From IMG/VR virus record IMGVR_UViG_3300042868_005968, positions 1 through 26,354 of that record: DNA of 26,354 bases; one strand, 5' to 3'. The position numbers and the translations under genes are program-made. The notes below the pieces were generated by a model. The model made no database searches. It saw only the letters and a list, made by a program, of their open reading frames with translations, and was not told where the DNA came from. The stretch comes from a virus. Below, piece by piece: positions 12,989-21,555 of the stretch; positions within the stretch are counted from its first letter, which is position 1, and each line of letters opens with the position of its first letter.

Positions 12989-14327
12989 TCTCCACCCCTA
13001 CCAGCGCCAAGCGGTCCAGTTCATCAAGGACACGCCATCGTGCGCCCTGTGGCTCGACATGGGCCTTGGCAAGACCGTCTCTACCCTGACGGCGGTTAAA
13101 GACCTACTCGCCGAAGGCGCGGCCAGCCGTGTCCTGATCATCGCGCCGCTGCGTGTGGCGCTGTCCACTTGGCCGAACGAGGTCAAGCGTTGGGACTTTC
13201 TGTCTAACCTGTACATCCACCAGCTTGCAGGGCTGTCGCCAGCAGCGCGCCAGAGGGCAATCGTCCCGCCTTACAACATCAGCGTCATCAATCGCGAACT
13301 GGTGCCTTGGCTGGTCGAGGTGTACGGCAAACGCTGGCCATACGACACGGTCATCATCGACGAATCTAGCGCATTTAAAAGTACGCAAGCTAAACGCTGG
13401 CGCGCACTTAGGTCAGTGCTGCCAAAGATCAAGCGGATGATTGAGCTAACTGCGACGCCTGCCGCAAATAACCTCATCGACCTCTGGCCGCAAATCTATC
13501 TGCTCGACAAGGGCGAACGGTTAGGTCGGACGAAGGGAATGTTCCTTGAGAAGTTCTGCCGCACGGTGGGCAACCCTCAATGGAACCAGTGGGAGGTCAA
13601 GCCAGAGAAGCGCGACGCCCTGTACACCCTTTTGGCAGACCTGACTATAAGGATGTCAGCCATCGATTATTTAGATGTGCCGGATCGTATCGATAGTGTG
13701 ATTGAAGTCACCCCCGCTCCGAAATGGCGCAAGCAATATGCCGACCTCCAAAAGGACTTTGTACTCGCTCTAGAAAAGGGTGAGATCACGGCGGTCAACG
13801 CGGCGGTGCAGACCGGCAAGTTGCTCCAGATGTGCAACGGCGCCGTGTATTTGGAAGAAGGCGGGTACGAGGTTGTCCACAACGACAAGCTCGACGCGCT
13901 GGCCGAGTTACTAGAACAAACAGATGAGCCAGTGCTTGTGGCTTTTCAGTTCAAATCCGATCTCGCCAGGTTACGCGAGCGGTTTCCGCAAGCCACTTTC
14001 TTGGGCAAAGACCCAGAAGTGATCGAGCGTTGGAATCAGGGAAAGATCCCGCTCCTACTGGCGCACCCAGCCAGTGCGGGGCATGGGCTTAACCTTCAGG
14101 ACGGGGGGCGCACGATTGTTTGGTTCGGTTTGCCGTGGAGTCTTGAACTCTACTCACAATTCAATGGCCGGCTTCACCGCCAGGGGCAGACCAAGCCCGT
14201 GTTGGTGTACCACATCTTGGTTGGCGGCACTGCGGATGAAGCAGTCCATTCTACTTTGACCCAGAAAGACGCAACGCAGCAGGACTTGTTGGAGGCTATT
14301 AAAAAGTTGCAGACATTGAAGAGTTAA
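12972..14327 (+). CDS. SNF2-like DEAD/DEAH helicase
   Basis: The 451-residue protein has all core superfamily 2 motifs: Walker A DMGLGKT (29-35), APLRV (59-63), motif II IIDESS (128-133), motif III LTATP (159-163), AGHGLNLQ (369-376) and motif VI RLHRQGQTK (400-408). Phage SNF2-like proteins of this size typically accompany DUF2800, polymerase A and VRR-NUC genes, and are inferred to help replication or recombination; the substrate is unknown. The motif II sequence is DESS instead of DEAH, common in this phage group. It overlaps the VRR-NUC gene by 17 bases. Confidence 0.93.
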   Translation: MLSRNDLHPYQRQAVQFIKDTPSCALWLDMGLGKTVSTLTAVKDLLAEGAASRVLIIAPLRVALSTWPNEVKRWDFLSNLYIHQLAGLSPAARQRAIVPPYNISVINRELVPWLVEVYGKRWPYDTVIIDESSAFKSTQAKRWRALRSVLPKIKRMIELTATPAANNLIDLWPQIYLLDKGERLGRTKGMFLEKFCRTVGNPQWNQWEVKPEKRDALYTLLADLTIRMSAIDYLDVPDRIDSVIEVTPAPKWRKQYADLQKDFVLALEKGEITAVNAAVQTGKLLQMCNGAVYLEEGGYEVVHNDKLDALAELLEQTDEPVLVAFQFKSDLARLRERFPQATFLGKDPEVIERWNQGKIPLLLAHPASAGHGLNLQDGGRTIVWFGLPWSLELYSQFNGRLHRQGQTKPVLVYHILVGGTADEAVHSTLTQKDATQQDLLEAIKKLQTLKS

Positions 14328-14384
14328 GAGATGATACAACTACAAGTTGCGTCAATAGCTGGAAGTGTAGGAGTGTGGCTGCTC

Positions 14385-15032
14385 ATGGAATTCGCAAAGC
14401 GTCTGAAGCAGGCGTGTGATGAAAGCCCGATAATCCCCGAACACGGCAAAGGCCGTCAGGTGTATCTGGCCAAGAAGATGAACGTCACACAGGAGGCGGT
14501 CAGAAAGTGGCTGGAGGGCGAGAGCCTGCCCCGCCCTGACAAGATCGCCCTATTGGCCAAGACGTTGGGTGTGGATGCGCTGTGGCTCCAACTCGGCACC
14601 AGCCCGCTGGAGATCGCCGACAAGCGCCAGGCAGCACAGCGCGGGGACGCAGCGGTCTACGGCGTGATGTCGTATCTGCTGCTGGCCGGCTACCACGTCG
14701 CGATCCCCCAAGGTGAGAGCAAGGTGGACGTCTTCGCCATCAAGCATGGCACCCAGCTATCTATTGTGGCCCGAATGGGCCAGCCGCTGGCCAAGGGAGA
14801 GTGGACGGCCACCTTCCCCGCCACGGTCGAGGCGCGCTGGCAGGCAGTCTTTGCCACCGAGGGTCAGTCGCTGCATCTGGAGATCGTGGACGTGCCGCCG
14901 GAGCTTGCGCTGCGTCACGGGACGCGCACTGGCAGCGGTGTTGAGGTGCTGATCAAGAGATCGCCGAAAGGCCGGTACACGCTGGGCGGTGTCGAACTGC
15001 GCCAGCTTCGCAATCCCGCAGAGGAAACCTGA
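14385..15032 (+). CDS. HTH protein with a C-terminal nuclease-like fold
   Basis: The 215-residue protein begins MEFAKRLKQACDESPIIPEH and carries an XRE-like HTH (GRQVYLAKKMNVTQEAVRKWLEGESLPRP, about 22-50). The C-terminus is not a LexA/CI S24 peptidase: the segment GDAAVYGVMSYLLLAGYHVAIPQ, followed by KVDVFAI and LSIVAR, resembles a PD-(D/E)XK fold, with Asp in KVDV, but the usual E/QxK is replaced by VAR. I prefer ATG 14385 because GTAGGAG lies upstream; ATG 14331 would add 18 residues. A CAACT-ACA-AGTTG palindrome (14337-14349) sits just upstream and may be its operator. Probably a repressor of phage lysogeny or early genes. Confidence 0.7.
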   Translation: MEFAKRLKQACDESPIIPEHGKGRQVYLAKKMNVTQEAVRKWLEGESLPRPDKIALLAKTLGVDALWLQLGTSPLEIADKRQAAQRGDAAVYGVMSYLLLAGYHVAIPQGESKVDVFAIKHGTQLSIVARMGQPLAKGEWTATFPATVEARWQAVFATEGQSLHLEIVDVPPELALRHGTRTGSGVEVLIKRSPKGRYTLGGVELRQLRNPAEET

Positions 15033-15241
15033 TGGAACGCCCTTGGATTGGTTTGAAGGAACTGGCCGATCTGTTCGGCCTGACGCTGGGGTCTATCCGC
15101 AACGCTATCGCAGAGCAGCGTTTCCCTGTCCCCACCTACAAGCTAGGGAAGCGTGTGGTGGCCGACAAACACGTCGTGGAGCAGTTTTTTGCCTCACGAC
15201 GTGCTGACGGCCTCAAGCAGATTACGCGGCGCGCGTCATAG
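15032..15241 (+). CDS. Excisionase-like winged-helix protein
   Basis: The 69-residue protein, starting MERPWIGLKELADLFGLTLG, shows the HTH_17/excisionase pattern: LKELADLFGLTLGSIRNAI, then FPVPTYKLGKRVVADKHVVEQFF, where the second block also resembles PrtN-type regulators. Its ATG overlaps the preceding stop by one base (TGATG), with GAGGAAACC as ribosome-binding site. Its last 20 bases overlap the end of the integrase gene on the opposite strand. Position and size make a recombination directionality factor the best guess; a transcription activator is the alternative. Confidence 0.72.
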   Translation: MERPWIGLKELADLFGLTLGSIRNAIAEQRFPVPTYKLGKRVVADKHVVEQFFASRRADGLKQITRRAS

Positions 15242-16277
15242 GGATCACGTTCCCCGCCGCTTCGATCTTCTCTTGGTAGCGGCGAATGGCCACAGGGCCG
15301 TTGTGCAGATCCGCAGGGCGGAGATGCAGATACCGCTGGAGCATCTTCAGGTCTTTGTGGCCAGAGCAAAGCTGCACTTCGGTGATGCCGTAGCCCTGTT
15401 CGAACAGCCGGCTGATCGCTTCGTGGCGGATGTCGTGAAGGTGAAGGTCTTCGATGCCAGTTGCCGCGACGGCAACGGTGACGCCCGTGCTGACCGAATC
15501 TGCCTTGTACGGGAAGATGAACTCACCCTTACGCGGCTGGCGCTGGACGATGTCCCACGCGGCGCCCAGCAGCGGGGCGATCTCGTCACGCTTCTTGCGT
15601 GGATGTTTCCGCTGGCGGATCAGGATCGTCCGGTCGGCCTCGTTGATGTCGTCCCACCGCAGGCGGCACGTCTCGCCGATGCGGAACGCGCTGGCCAGTT
15701 GGAACGGCAGGATGTCCTCATATGGGATGCGGGAATGGGTGAAGTGGTCGACGATGGTGTCGATCTCGTCGTCGCTGACCCGCCGGTCACGCACGTTGGA
15801 CTCGGCGATGATGCCGTGGGTCCGCATGAAGCGCACCGCGCGTTCGTAGGACACCATGTCTGGCCGCGCTTCCCACAGCGTCTCGGCGGTGGTCAGGACG
15901 GTGCGGAAGTAGATGACGTACTGCTGGCGAGTGCTGGGAAGGATGTCGCGCTTGCCGCTGATCCAGTCGACCAGCACTTCGGTCGTCAGCTGGTCGAGGC
16001 GCTTGTCGCCAAGGTCTGTGGCTGCACGGCGAACGATGATCGCCTTGTTGTACGGGACCGGCTTGCCGATCTGGGCCATGCGCTTGAGGTATTCCTCGAC
16101 CGTGTCGGCCACGGTGGCTTTGTCGACCGCGAACTTGCCCTCGTCGATCTTGTATTCGGCGTCTCGCGCCCAGCGTTCGGCCAGGGCTTTCGTCTTGAAC
16201 GTCTTGGAGACTGCGGCGTGGCCCTTCTTGCGGATCAGGACTCTGTAGCTGTCGCCACGCTTTTGGATAACGGCCAT
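15222..16277 (-). CDS. int: Tyrosine recombinase (phage integrase)
   Basis: The 351-residue integrase joins phage DNA to the host chromosome at a specific site. It has an N-terminal arm-binding-type region (residues 1-50), a core-binding domain (about 55-150) and a catalytic domain with Arg199 (AFRIGETCRLRW), His281-x-x-Arg284 (HDIRHEA), His307 (CSGHKDL) and nucleophile Tyr316 (QRYLH). I chose ATG 16277 because AAGGAG lies eight bases upstream; a longer frame to 16325 would cross the attP-like repeats. Its end overlaps the convergent excisionase-like gene by 20 bases. Confidence 0.95.
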   Translation of the reverse strand: MAVIQKRGDSYRVLIRKKGHAAVSKTFKTKALAERWARDAEYKIDEGKFAVDKATVADTVEEYLKRMAQIGKPVPYNKAIIVRRAATDLGDKRLDQLTTEVLVDWISGKRDILPSTRQQYVIYFRTVLTTAETLWEARPDMVSYERAVRFMRTHGIIAESNVRDRRVSDDEIDTIVDHFTHSRIPYEDILPFQLASAFRIGETCRLRWDDINEADRTILIRQRKHPRKKRDEIAPLLGAAWDIVQRQPRKGEFIFPYKADSVSTGVTVAVAATGIEDLHLHDIRHEAISRLFEQGYGITEVQLCSGHKDLKMLQRYLHLRPADLHNGPVAIRRYQEKIEAAGNVIPMTRAA

Positions 16278-16501
16278 CGGTACACTCCTTGGTACAGTGC
16301 CAACGTGTGTTGGCGTGTTGCACATCCGTAAATCAATGACTTACGATGAGTGGCACTGTACCAGATAAAGTGTTCGTTGCAAGCCCTAAGTTGATGATTC
16401 GTGAGGGAAAATGTAGGTCCGCTCGGTCACATTCATCATCCCAGAGATATTCTTCATATTCAATGACTTACGAGTGGGTTGGTACGAATTTGGTACAGTG
16501 G
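16278..16501. other. Putative attP region (phage attachment site)
   Basis: This gene-free stretch next to the integrase contains TGGTACAGTGCCA (16290-16302) and its exact inverse TGGCACTGTACCA (16351-16363), a third copy TGGTACAGTG (16491-16500), and a 14-bp direct repeat TCAATGACTTACGA at 16333-16346 and 16460-16473. Mixed direct and inverted short repeats beside an integrase gene are the hallmark of an attP with arm sites and core. The crossover core cannot be fixed without host sequence; no tRNA-like segment is seen. Confidence 0.65.
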
Positions 16502-17212
16502 TCAAGCCCGCTTCACGTTCCCTAAGCTCCAACTGCCACACGCCTGGCACTGATACCGCTGGCGGATGCTGGCCTTCGTGCGATGCCAACCCCGTGCCTG
16601 GGTGCGGCTGGAGCCGCAGGCGCCGCAGTCCAAGGGCTTGGTGGCCCCCATGTGCGGATGGGTGGAGATGAACGCCCTGACGTGCTTGTAGACCTTCTCG
16701 GTCAGCATAACATCGCCAGCGCAGTACTTGGCCATGCGGCGCTGGGCTGCTTCGTCGCCGTCCATCACCTTGAGCCACAGGTCTAAGCCTTCGTGCTTCA
16801 CCTTGCTGCCGAGGCCCAATATCTGGGCGACGTAGTCGAGCTTGTTGCAGATGTAGCCCAGCTTCCGCACCGACCTGTAGATGTCGATCTGGGTGAGTTG
16901 CGGGGCCGGCGGGAGGCCGTGCAGCAGGAACTCGCCCTGCAACTTTGGAAGATCGAATGACGCGCCATTATAGGTGGCTACGGCTTCCGCCTCCTCAAGC
17001 GCCGCGTGGACGATCTGGAGCATCTCCTTATGGCCATGCTCCCAGTCGCTGTAGACGGTGGCCTTCTTGTCAGCCAGCCACTTCATCCCGACGCAGATTA
17101 CACCGCCGTCTATCAGTATTTGTTTATGGCTTATATGTTGATCGCGGATACCGAACGAAGCCACAACCGCGGGCTTCGTTTCGATGTCCAAAAACAGAAT
17201 CTTTGGCGCCAT
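16502..17212 (-). CDS. DEDD-type 3'-5' exonuclease with C-terminal zinc ribbon
   Basis: The 236-residue RNase H-like exonuclease shows LFLDIET (Asp9, Glu11), TYNGASFDLPKL (Asn82, Asp87) and YCAGDVMLTE (Tyr163, Asp167), the full DEDDy set. It resembles the family related to exonuclease domains of polymerase B/YprB. Residues about 190-236 add a zinc ribbon with C196, C199, C222 and C225, probably for nucleic-acid binding. The start at 17212 follows GAGAAAG. It is downstream of the virion genes and upstream of the integrase on the same strand. Its in vivo substrate is unknown. Confidence 0.85.
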   Translation of the reverse strand: MAPKILFLDIETKPAVVASFGIRDQHISHKQILIDGGVICVGMKWLADKKATVYSDWEHGHKEMLQIVHAALEEAEAVATYNGASFDLPKLQGEFLLHGLPPAPQLTQIDIYRSVRKLGYICNKLDYVAQILGLGSKVKHEGLDLWLKVMDGDEAAQRRMAKYCAGDVMLTEKVYKHVRAFISTHPHMGATKPLDCGACGSSRTQARGWHRTKASIRQRYQCQACGSWSLGNVKRA

Positions 17213-17230
17213 GCATAATAGCTTTCTCTG

Positions 17231-20200
17231 TTATTGGGCTAAAATTCCAGTTGCTGTCGCAGCGCCCGCCGACCGGCCCACGTTCTTCGACGTGGCTTTC
17301 ACCTTGTCGAACGTGTCTACCTTGGCGAGGATGCTGTCGAGTGCTGCTTTTGCCTTCTTCGGGTCTGTCTCCAGCAGAATAGGCTGAAGCTCTTTTGCCA
17401 ATGCTTCTTGGTTGCGGACAGCTTCTAGTTTGCCGGCGTTCTTTGCGCTCAACCCTATTTTTTGCATCAAAGTCGGGATTAAAGAGACGCCACCCGTGGC
17501 CATAGCGGTGCCGCCTTCGGCGACTGTACTCAAAATACCTGGCTGACCGGCTTGCGCTGAAAAACTATCGCTCACAAGACGACGGGGATCGGTCTGCGAA
17601 CCATCGATCAAGTTGCGCTTTGTTTCACGCATCAGGTCTTCGAAGTCAGCGCGGGTGTTGATGTTGCTGACATCGGCTTCGGGGAATACGACCTTAAGCC
17701 GCTCCTGCATATCGTCGCCACGCAGCATTTCCCAAGGGTCTTGGTTCCGGCCTTTGCGCTTCATCTGGTCGATGATCTTGTTGGCCACGCCGATGCGATA
17801 CGAGTCCAGATCCTCTGGCGAGAGGTCTTTGATGTGTTCGGCGATCTCTTTGGCGTTTGTCTTTGGCGACATGATCGCCTTACCGCCGAGGGTCAGCTGT
17901 TCGGCCTGCGACATGGCTGGCGACAATGTGTCGAGATAGTCGCCATAGTCGCCGTTCAGGCCACGCATACGATCTACCAACTCGCCGCGCGTCTTCAGAA
18001 CTCCGCGCAGTTCGCCGCCACGGTCGTAGACCAACTTGCCGGCGTCGTTGCGGTATGTGTCGATGTGGCTGTCGATACCACGGCGCATATAGTCGAGAGA
18101 CTCCCACGACGCGCCTTCTTTCAACACGATGTTGCCTTCGGCGTCGAGGTCAACGCCCAAGCTCTTCCAGTCGCGCCCTTCTTCCTTGGCGATGGTCTGC
18201 GCCTTGGCCAATCCCGCTTTTGCGGATGGCCGTTGCAGCAGTGAGTTTAGTGCAGGGTCTGCTACTGGCGACATCTTGGCGAACGCGGTCTGTTTGATCG
18301 GCGCAGCGTCAAGCACGGCCTTACCCGTGATGTCCTTGCTCAGTTGGGTGACGTTCGTCTCCGCGGCGAGGTTGCTGTCCACCGCCAGCACTGCACGACT
18401 GCCACTCGCCCGATCCCTGCCAAGGAGGGTCTGACGCCCCTGCTGGCCTGCTTCGGCGGAGTTGGTGATGGCGTTGTACGCGAGTGAACGAGCGCCAGGG
18501 TCGGCGTCGGCCAGTGTCGCAGGCAGGCCGAGATTGTCGGCTTGGTCGAGTGTCTCGCGGGCTAGAACAGGGTTAACCACGTTCTCGGCGATGAGCGATT
18601 CCGCACCGCTTGGCGCTTCGGCCAAACGACCGGCGAGCTTGCCGCCGATGTAGTTACCGGCCACGTCGCCGAGAAGAGCGGTGCCTCCGCCGATGAGTGC
18701 GCCGGTTTTACGGTCTTCGTTATTTTCAAGCGCACCGGCAGTGGCGCCCAGAGCTACGTTCGCGCCACCTTGCACCAAACGGGCTACCGCGGGGCTGAGT
18801 TGTACCGCTTTCGCTCCTGCGTTGATGCCACGGCCAACAGGCAGGAAGCTGCCGATGCCACCCGCGATGTTGCCGAGGGTAGAAAGGATCGGTGAATTGT
18901 CGCTGGCGTAACGCTTGTAAGCGTCGATTTGAGCCATACGCTCAGGGTCGCCGCCACTGGCAACTTCATCAAGCCCGCCCAACAGCATACCGTTGGCCGT
19001 GCCTACGGCAAAAGCGCCGTAGCCTGTATCGGCCATGTTGCCGGCCACGCGCTCAAGGAATGAGTTTTCGTCAAGCTGCACTTCGACGCTCACCCGTGGC
19101 TCTGGCAAGCTCTTCGGCAACGGCTTACCGGCGTATGGCCGGTAGGCTTCGACGTTACGTTGCACAGTCGACACCAGCGCATCTGACATTGGAACACCGC
19201 GCGTCTGAGCCAGTGCGATGATGTCCGACGCCGAAGACCCGTTACGGATCATTTGTTGTATGGTTGTGTTCAGACCTTTCTTTGCAGGGTCTGGGACCAT
19301 TTTGGATTCAGTCTTGCTGATGGTTTGCGGCTGGCGCGATATGTTTTCTGGTGTGATCGACGGCGGACCACCGGCGGGTCCGTTACCACCACCCCCTTGG
19401 CCAGAGGTGCCTGGGGCGAAGCCGGCCATGTATTCTTCCTTGGCCTTCTGGTACGAGGCTTCAAGCATCTGCTGCCGCTGTTCGCGGGTGGCGCCGACCA
19501 GAGCCTCGGACGGAAGTGTTACGGCTGCGTAACGACGCAGTAGTGTCTCTTCTGCCTTGTCCAGTTCGCCGGTCAGGAACTCTGGGCCAGCGTTAAGAGC
19601 GTCGGGTTCGACGTTAAAATTAACGCGACCGAGTGCTTCAAATTCAGGCACTGCTGTCTGGCCAACACCCGTGCCTGCTGAACCCATCGCTGCGCCACGC
19701 TCTTTCAGCGTCTGGATCATGTTGAACTTCGCGCCGGAACGGATTGTGCCGAGTGCTGCGTCAAGGCTGGCGCGGTCGGTGCCTGCGTACAGCGCGCCGC
19801 CGACCAACGGAAGCCCCGCTATACCGCTGCCCCCTTTGCCTTCGGCGGTGTCGGGCCGGCCTACCAAGCCGCCGATAGTGCCGGTGCTGTAATCGTTGGT
19901 GTACTGGCGCGCGTTGCGGATCGCCAGCAACTGGTTACGCACTTCCTGCGTGGCAGCGTCTTCGACGATGACACCACGGGCGCGGTTCTTTATCGCGTCT
20001 TCGTAATCAAGCCCCTTGAGGTTCGTCTCGATAAGCGTCTTGTCAGTGTTCGCCGCGGTGTTGACGTCGCCGACAGCACGGCTGCCGATCTGTGAACTTG
20101 TGTTGCTCAAATCCGCTTGGTTCCGCGCCGCAGTTGCGGGAGGAAGTGGAACGCGCGTTACGGCAGGGCCGTTTTGGGCTGTCGGCGCGGGGCCAATAGT

Positions 20201-20263
20201 CACAATCGCGCCGTTCGGCTGACGCTCGACGATGAACCCGTTGATGACCTTACGCTCTGCCAT
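17231..20263 (-). CDS. Large internal virion / DNA-ejection-type protein
   Basis: The 1,010-residue protein begins MAERKVINGFIVERQPNG. Nothing catalytic is recognised. It has a disordered N-terminus, a Gly/Pro spacer (GTSGQGGGGNGPAGG at about 290), long Ala-rich helices, and a glycine-alanine stretch (about residues 455-560: GNIAGGIGSFLP..., GALIGGGTALLGDVAGNYIGG) like membrane-active segments of podoviral ejection proteins. ATG 20263 is chosen over GTG 20281 because GGAAGG lies at correct spacing. It is last in the tail/ejection cluster. Family-level assignment is by size, composition and position, so the role is inferred. Confidence 0.6.
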   Translation of the reverse strand: MAERKVINGFIVERQPNGAIVTIGPAPTAQNGPAVTRVPLPPATAARNQADLSNTSSQIGSRAVGDVNTAANTDKTLIETNLKGLDYEDAIKNRARGVIVEDAATQEVRNQLLAIRNARQYTNDYSTGTIGGLVGRPDTAEGKGGSGIAGLPLVGGALYAGTDRASLDAALGTIRSGAKFNMIQTLKERGAAMGSAGTGVGQTAVPEFEALGRVNFNVEPDALNAGPEFLTGELDKAEETLLRRYAAVTLPSEALVGATREQRQQMLEASYQKAKEEYMAGFAPGTSGQGGGGNGPAGGPPSITPENISRQPQTISKTESKMVPDPAKKGLNTTIQQMIRNGSSASDIIALAQTRGVPMSDALVSTVQRNVEAYRPYAGKPLPKSLPEPRVSVEVQLDENSFLERVAGNMADTGYGAFAVGTANGMLLGGLDEVASGGDPERMAQIDAYKRYASDNSPILSTLGNIAGGIGSFLPVGRGINAGAKAVQLSPAVARLVQGGANVALGATAGALENNEDRKTGALIGGGTALLGDVAGNYIGGKLAGRLAEAPSGAESLIAENVVNPVLARETLDQADNLGLPATLADADPGARSLAYNAITNSAEAGQQGRQTLLGRDRASGSRAVLAVDSNLAAETNVTQLSKDITGKAVLDAAPIKQTAFAKMSPVADPALNSLLQRPSAKAGLAKAQTIAKEEGRDWKSLGVDLDAEGNIVLKEGASWESLDYMRRGIDSHIDTYRNDAGKLVYDRGGELRGVLKTRGELVDRMRGLNGDYGDYLDTLSPAMSQAEQLTLGGKAIMSPKTNAKEIAEHIKDLSPEDLDSYRIGVANKIIDQMKRKGRNQDPWEMLRGDDMQERLKVVFPEADVSNINTRADFEDLMRETKRNLIDGSQTDPRRLVSDSFSAQAGQPGILSTVAEGGTAMATGGVSLIPTLMQKIGLSAKNAGKLEAVRNQEALAKELQPILLETDPKKAKAALDSILAKVDTFDKVKATSKNVGRSAGAATATGILAQ

Positions 20264-20264
20264 G

Positions 20265-20630
20265 TTAATTATACCTTCCACGAGAATTGCTTACGTCGGG
20301 CGCGTTACCCCAGCCAGGGAACGTGACGTGTATAGAGTTTCCGTTCGACGGGATAGCTTTACTGCCAGGGTATTCAAGCCTAATCCGCTCAATGGCTTCG
20401 GCCTTTGTCATCCCTTTCGGGATGCCGAGGTCTAACCCATCCCCGCTTTGGTGCGAACCTGTCCGTGTATTGGTCAAGCCCTGCGCCACAAGAGCATCTT
20501 GGTGTGCCTGCGTCCGGTAGCCGCTTGTCGGCGTGAACCCAAGTTTCCCTAGATTGGCCATTGGGTCGAAATCACTACCGAAAGGTGCCACCAGCGTTGC
20601 CGCTGGTGCCTCCCGCTTTGTTCCAATCAT
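20265..20630 (-). CDS. M15-like peptidoglycan peptidase
   Basis: The protein has about 121 residues. It carries the D-Ala-D-Ala carboxypeptidase/endolysin-like pattern SGYRTQAHQDAL, then GSHQSGDGLDLGIPKG and, near the end, SIHVTFPGW. Two His and an Asp (SHQSG, GLDLG, IHV) fit the zinc site of M15 enzymes. Lying among virion genes rather than lysis genes, it could digest the cell wall during DNA entry; endolysin use is also possible. Its start overlaps the upstream gene (ends 20575). I took ATG 20630; GTG 20636 or ATG 20561 (MANLGKLG) are alternatives. It ends one base before the large ejection-type protein. Confidence 0.72.
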   Translation of the reverse strand: MIGTKREAPAATLVAPFGSDFDPMANLGKLGFTPTSGYRTQAHQDALVAQGLTNTRTGSHQSGDGLDLGIPKGMTKAEAIERIRLEYPGSKAIPSNGNSIHVTFPGWGNAPDVSNSRGRYN

Positions 20631-21552
20631 CCTCACTGAACGTAGGCAACGAGGCGGCTGGTGTCGGGTTTGGCGATACAGGCGGTGGGGCGCCAGTGGG
20701 AATCGGATCGCCGTACTGAATCATCTGCTTGATGGTGCCATCCGAGTTGTAGAGGACGCCTGTGCCGTTCTCGGAGATCGAACCGAATTTAACACCGCCA
20801 GTGTCGTCCAAGCGGGTTATCACGTCTTTACCACGGGCCAGTGTTCGGGCGAGGTCAGGGGTGTACGCCATCCGGTCCAAGCCGATGCTCGTGGCCATTG
20901 GGCCGTAGACGGGGTCTTGCATCAAATTCGCAGCGCCTTGGGCGTATGTCGCGGCAGGGTCAGCCGCACCTTTTGCGTTGGCCGCGAGGTTCGCGAACAG
21001 ATCATACGTCTCGCCCATCCGCTTGGATTGGTCAGTCAATAGGTTCGTCATGGCCTGTGTCTGATTTGCGCGCAGGCTGTCCATCGTCTGCGTCAGGCCG
21101 AGTTTGGCGGTGCTGATGTCGGCCAGTGTTGATTTGTAGCGATCCTGCGCCGTTGCGTTCGGGCGGAACGGAGCCGCGAGATCGTTGTTGCCCCCGCCGA
21201 TGGCGTTTTCAAGAAGCCGGAACGGTGTGCCGACCACGGCGCTGATCGCGTTGCCGACGACGTTGAGTGGGTTCTTTACCGACTGGCGCTGCCGCAACGC
21301 CGCTTCTTCCGCGCGTTGTAGGGCCGCGAGTTGGGCTGCTTCGTACTCCGCCATCGCTTCTGGCGTTTGCGGGCCAGCGAGTGCGGGCGTCTTTTGTACC
21401 TCTGCCGCTTTTACGGCAGCGGGCATCACGCTAGATGTTGGCGCCCGCGCCGCTGCGGCGGCGTAGTCCACATATGAACTGCGCCCGACGTCCTCAAAAG
21501 TCGGTGTGTCGGCCAATACGCCGATATTCCTGCGTTGGAAATTAACAGCCAT
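20575..21552 (-). CDS. Hypothetical virion protein
   Basis: The 325-residue protein (MAVNFQRRNIGVLADTPTFEDV...) is Ala/Gln/Asn-rich and mainly helical, with a basic QRAEEAALRQRQ region (about 80-90), a GTPFRLLENAIGGGNNDL turn, and a Pro-rich tail (GAPPPVSPNPTPAASLP). GGGGTGA precedes the ATG. It lies three bases after the previous gene, and its end overlaps the peptidase gene by 56 bases. No family is recognised; an internal virion protein ejected with DNA is the best guess from position and composition. Confidence 0.62.
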   Translation of the reverse strand: MAVNFQRRNIGVLADTPTFEDVGRSSYVDYAAAAARAPTSSVMPAAVKAAEVQKTPALAGPQTPEAMAEYEAAQLAALQRAEEAALRQRQSVKNPLNVVGNAISAVVGTPFRLLENAIGGGNNDLAAPFRPNATAQDRYKSTLADISTAKLGLTQTMDSLRANQTQAMTNLLTDQSKRMGETYDLFANLAANAKGAADPAATYAQGAANLMQDPVYGPMATSIGLDRMAYTPDLARTLARGKDVITRLDDTGGVKFGSISENGTGVLYNSDGTIKQMIQYGDPIPTGAPPPVSPNPTPAASLPTFSEDDWNKAGGTSGNAGGTFR

Positions 21553-21555
21553 CTG

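Noticed and set aside
15153-16331. Plus-strand 392-codon frame opposite the integrase gene
   Set aside because: Opposite strand of a clear tyrosine recombinase; the frame has no recognisable protein family.
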